Both the position numbers and the translations under genes were made by a program. DNA of 38,612 nt from an uncultured Blautia sp. (lineage in GTDB: Bacteria; Bacillota; Clostridia; Lachnospirales; Lachnospiraceae), in contig CAKROE010000014.1 in NCBI GenBank assembly GCA_934371915.1, positions 1 through 38,612 of the forward strand, given 5' to 3'. The notes under the pieces were generated by a model. The model saw nothing but the letters and a program-made list of their open reading frames with translations. It searched no databases and had not been told where the DNA came from. Positions 35,858 to 38,612 of this stretch are shown in pieces. Numbering within the stretch: the stretch's first letter is position 1; each line of letters starts with the position of its first letter.

Positions 35858-36906
35858 AAATATTCTTCTATCTGACGGTCTGTATATTCTGCCATATTTG
35901 CACCTTCAAGCCATGCCTGATACCATTGTACCGTATATCGTACAGCATCCTGTACGTGCCAGTGTGGTCTCCAGCCAAAAGTGCTGTGGATCCTGGAGCA
36001 GTCCAGCTTGAGGAAATTTGCTTCATGAGGACCACCCTGATACAGATTTTTCCATACTGCATTTTCTCCCCACGCCTCACAGAAAAGATCGGCAAGCTCT
36101 CCGGTGGTAATACAGTCTTCATCTCCCGGGCCTACGTTATAGGAACCGGATTTTGAGCTGTCCTGATACTGCACACCTGCAATCATCAGATATGCACCCA
36201 GAGGTTCCAGTACATGCTGATACGGTCTGGTGGAATGCGGATTACGCACGGCAATTTCCCTGCCATCAGCCATAGCTCTGACACAATCCGGAATGATGCG
36301 ATCCGCTGCAAAGTCACCTCCGCCAATTACATTTCCGGCACGTGCAGTGGATACCGCAATACCTGCTTCTTTAAGGAAAGCCTTTTCGTAACTGTGTGTA
36401 ACCAGTTCCGAGCAGGATTTACTGTTGGAATATGGATCATAGCCATCCAGTTCATCTGTCTCACGGTATCCCCATTCCCATTCATTGTTTTTGTATACTT
36501 TATCTGTGGTAACATTCAAAAACGAAGCTACACTTCCTGCATTTCTTACTGCCTCAAGTATGTTGACTGTACCCATTACATTTGTTTCATAAGTATAGAC
36601 CGGATTCGCATAGGATTCACGGACGATCGGCTGTGCCGCAAGGTGAAGTACGATCTCCGGCTGTGTCTCCTTCAGGACACCGGATAACTTAGATAAATCC
36701 CGGATATCACCAGTTACAGAGTTCATATTTTTTTTGAGATCAAGCAGCCCGAAAAGTTCCGGATCTGTCGGTGGTTCCAGTGCATATCCCGTTACCTCTG
36801 CCCCCAGTCCCAGCAGAATCCTGCAAAGCCATGCTCCTTTAAATCCCGTATGGCCTGTTACTAAAACTTTTTTGCCTTTATAAAAGTTAAAATCGAAATT
36901 TTTCAT
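35854..36906 (-). CDS. rfbG: CDP-glucose 4,6-dehydratase
   Basis: A 350-residue short-chain dehydrogenase. The NAD motif GHTGFKG (18-24), TTDK (133-136) and Y159-x3-K163 (PYSNSK) are intact, and RPYQHVLEPLGAYL is typical of RfbG. It converts CDP-glucose to CDP-4-keto-6-deoxyglucose. ATG 36906 matches the family N-terminus; an in-frame GTG at 36954, which overlaps the SDR stop as GTGA, would add 16 residues but has no clear ribosome site. The last codon runs into the repeat element, which supplies TAA, so the native C-terminus may have been a few residues different. Confidence 0.93.
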   Translation of the reverse strand: MKNFDFNFYKGKKVLVTGHTGFKGAWLCRILLGLGAEVTGYALEPPTDPELFGLLDLKKNMNSVTGDIRDLSKLSGVLKETQPEIVLHLAAQPIVRESYANPVYTYETNVMGTVNILEAVRNAGSVASFLNVTTDKVYKNNEWEWGYRETDELDGYDPYSNSKSCSELVTHSYEKAFLKEAGIAVSTARAGNVIGGGDFAADRIIPDCVRAMADGREIAVRNPHSTRPYQHVLEPLGAYLMIAGVQYQDSSKSGSYNVGPGDEDCITTGELADLFCEAWGENAVWKNLYQGGPHEANFLKLDCSRIHSTFGWRPHWHVQDAVRYTVQWYQAWLEGANMAEYTDRQIEEYL

Positions 36907-36950
36907 TCCCGTATAAGCTCTCCCGTAAATAAATTCTTTTAAGCTTTGTT

Positions 36951-38018
36951 TCACTGTTTTTCATTTTCAATATACCGGATCACCCTTTTGAATCCTTCCC
37001 GGATATCAACTCTGGCCTCCCAGCCCAGTTCCTGCAGTTTGCGATTGTCAGGAATCCTTTCATGTCCGACAACAGCCTTATTTTCTGTATAATTCTCAGA
37101 TTCACTGCGCTTTTTACAGATCACATGGAGATTTTTTTCCGGATAAATCTCCGTCAGACACTCGGCAAGCTCACGAATACTTACAAACTGTGAAGTATTA
37201 CATACGTTATAAGCTTCACCTTCTGCACCGTCAAACAGGATCTTAAAATAACCGGCAACTGCATCGGTAATATAGCAGAATGTACGCTTTCCGGAACCAT
37301 CACTCTTTAATACAATATCTTCACCTGCAGCGATATTTTTCACAAAAGAAGCAAAAACCCGGGGATCATTCTGAATATCCATCGTTGGCGCATATGTATG
37401 TGCGATCCGTGCAATTCTGACAGGAACCTGATGCTGTACCCAGAATGCACGGCACATGGTTTCTGCCATTCGTTTGCTCTCGCTGTAGCAATTATGTATG
37501 TCAAGTGTATCCATATGTCCGAATGCGTTCTCATTGATCAGTCCGTCAACTCTCGGTGTCCCATAAACATCACAGGAGCTGAACAGCAGATAGCTCTTTA
37601 CCTTTTTGGTTTTTGCCAGTTCAAGCAGATGATAATTACCAATTGTATTCGGCTTCAGTACATCCACCGGGCACACACTGTAATACTGCGGGCTTGCCAG
37701 TGATGCAGCATGAATGATATAGTCTACATCTTCCTCTATCTCTATCGGTTCTGACAGGTCATTCTGAATGATCTCTATACTATCAAATCCTTCTACATGT
37801 CCAAATCTCTGCACAAATTTGTCCTTGTTTCGAACTACTGCGATCAGTTTTACATTTATATTTTTGACTGTTCTGACATACAGCAGAAAATGTACAATAT
37901 AAGATGCCAGCATCCCATACGCACCCGTCAGAAGTACCGTACTGTTCTCCAGTCGTTCCCATCTGTTATTGCGTGAAAAAATGTCCTCCATATCCTTTTG
38001 CAAGATCGGATTCATCAT
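36951..38018 (-). CDS. NAD-dependent epimerase/dehydratase (SDR), first gene of the glycan operon
   Basis: A 355-residue extended SDR. Rossmann motif TGAYGMLAS (about 30-38), HAASLASP, SSCDVYG and Y-x3-K in NCYSESKR are all present, as is the substrate-domain segment GKRTFCYITDAV. The sequence does not tell whether it is an epimerase, decarboxylase or 4-ketoreductase. In a cluster with RfbG and RfbH a role in finishing the deoxy sugar (as YerF or RfbS do) is plausible, but RmlD-like signs are weak. ATG 38018 follows GAGGGGG at 6 nt; a second ATG is at 38015. Confidence 0.8.
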   Translation of the reverse strand: MMNPILQKDMEDIFSRNNRWERLENSTVLLTGAYGMLASYIVHFLLYVRTVKNINVKLIAVVRNKDKFVQRFGHVEGFDSIEIIQNDLSEPIEIEEDVDYIIHAASLASPQYYSVCPVDVLKPNTIGNYHLLELAKTKKVKSYLLFSSCDVYGTPRVDGLINENAFGHMDTLDIHNCYSESKRMAETMCRAFWVQHQVPVRIARIAHTYAPTMDIQNDPRVFASFVKNIAAGEDIVLKSDGSGKRTFCYITDAVAGYFKILFDGAEGEAYNVCNTSQFVSIRELAECLTEIYPEKNLHVICKKRSESENYTENKAVVGHERIPDNRKLQELGWEARVDIREGFKRVIRYIENEKQ

Positions 38019-38062
38019 GTATTTCCCCCTCAATCTACTAAATCACATAATAATACAAGTAT

Positions 38063-38091
38063 ATTATACCCTTGTCCGCTCATTTAATCAA
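38063..38091 (-). promoter_or_regulatory. Sigma-A promoter of the glycan operon
   Basis: On the minus strand TTGATT (38091-38086), a 17-nt spacer and TATAAT (38068-38063). The leader to ATG 38018 is about 40 nt. Confidence 0.75.
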
Positions 38092-38095
38092 CAAG

Positions 38096-38133
38096 CAGAA
38101 AAATCCCTGAACTCCATCGGAATTCAGGGATTT
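38096..38133 (-). terminator. Rho-independent terminator of the TRAP transporter gene
   Basis: AAATCCCTGAA and TTCAGGGATTT form an 11-bp stem (38101-38133), followed on the minus strand by TTTTTCTG. It separates the TRAP operon end from the glycan operon promoter. Confidence 0.8.
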
Positions 38134-38156
38134 CTCTGTCTTAAAACTTTTTATTT

Positions 38157-38612
38157 TTATTTTTCGAAGAGGTCTACAAGTTCCTGTCCATCCTTGTATC
38201 CGGCATCTTTAAGCTGTTCTACGAACCACTCATCTACACCGTCTACTGCTTCTTTGAAGGAATCGATGTCCATGTCATCTTTATCTGTAAATGTCACACC
38301 ATTCTTGGACTCCCAGCGGCTCATGATCTCCTCATCACCGGAACGGTTGATGTAACGCTCATACTCTACTGCTTTCTGTCCACACTCATCAACAACTGCC
38401 TGCTGCTCCGGTGTCAGAGTATCGTAGAGATCCTGGTTGATGCAGAAGAACAGACAATCATAGATTGCATCCCACATGGAGCAGTACGGCTGAACTTCCT
38501 GTACACTCGCCGCATCGATTGCCGGTAACGGGTTCTCCTGACCTTCTACTGTGTTCTGCTGCAGTGCAGTGTAGGTTTCGGACCAGTTCATATTTGTAGC
38601 ATCTGCGCCCCA
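38157..38612 (-). CDS. dctP: TRAP transporter substrate-binding protein DctP, C-terminal part
   Basis: The C-terminal 151 residues, running off the window edge at 38612, so the start and signal peptide are not seen. The TAXI-unrelated DctP motif ALQQNTVEGQENPL, then QDLYDTLTPEQQAVV, is characteristic. The protein binds a carboxylate or sugar acid outside the membrane for a Na+-driven TRAP transporter; the ligand cannot be read from the fragment. It is followed by a strong terminator and separated from the glycan operon. Confidence 0.88.
   Translation of the reverse strand, partial: WGADATNMNWSETYTALQQNTVEGQENPLPAIDAASVQEVQPYCSMWDAIYDCLFFCINQDLYDTLTPEQQAVVDECGQKAVEYERYINRSGDEEIMSRWESKNGVTFTDKDDMDIDSFKEAVDGVDEWFVEQLKDAGYKDGQELVDLFEK

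Overview
The window reads as a stretch of chromosome from an anaerobic, low-to-middle GC Gram-positive of the Clostridia, most likely a gut Lachnospiraceae. The signs are purine-rich AGGAGG-type ribosome sites, several TTG and GTG starts, an atpBEFHAGDC operon without atpI, a long-form hpf, LexA boxes of the Gram-positive type, and gene families typical of that group. No 16S or other marker was available, so the family-level placement is inference.

Layout. Positions 1-311 hold the tail of an unrecognised plus-strand protein. From 368 to 8885 everything is on the minus strand: an amidohydrolase and an AlaX-type tRNA editing protein, then the complete F1Fo ATP synthase operon (promoter near 8961-8990, terminator at 2496-2530). 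Positions 9066-11284 hold birA, a WYL-domain regulator and a small membrane protein, headed by two tandem LexA (SOS) boxes. Next come a three-gene metabolic group (panE, thioesterase, YfcE-like phosphoesterase; 11406-13313) and upp-nth (13463-14750). A divergent promoter pair at 14838-14887 drives upp-nth leftward and, rightward, a small protein, a VWA protein and a MoxR-type AAA ATPase (15119-18249). A PAP2/CDP-alcohol phosphotransferase fusion converges on that operon. A zinc-finger-less DnaJ, an Eis-like acetyltransferase and hpf follow.

From 38018 down to 22909 lies a ten-gene minus-strand glycan operon with a good sigma-A promoter (38063-38091). It holds an SDR, CDP-glucose 4,6-dehydratase (RfbG), a GT-C-like membrane protein, the 3-dehydrase RfbH, two PaaK/CapK-like adenylate-forming enzymes around a Wzx-like flippase, a YerE-like thiamine-diphosphate enzyme, a CsbB-like polyprenyl-phosphate glycosyltransferase and YfhO. 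Together they suggest synthesis of a 3,6-dideoxy sugar with a two-carbon branch (yersiniose-like), possibly acyl-modified, and its transfer outside the membrane through a lipid carrier. The cytidylyltransferase RfbF and the E3 reductase are not in the window. A TRAP transporter DctP fragment ends the window.

The least expected signals are these. (1) A miniature inverted-repeat element family is present in three insertions, each with a perfect 8-bp target duplication: one in each leader of the divergent upp/MoxR promoter pair, and one that supplies the rfbG stop codon. (2) Tandem SOS boxes precede a small membrane protein and a WYL regulator. (3) atpB has no canonical start codon and appears to start at ACG. 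(4) A structured IS200/IS605-like relic between hpf and the eis-like gene may be an orphan TnpB guide-RNA scaffold.
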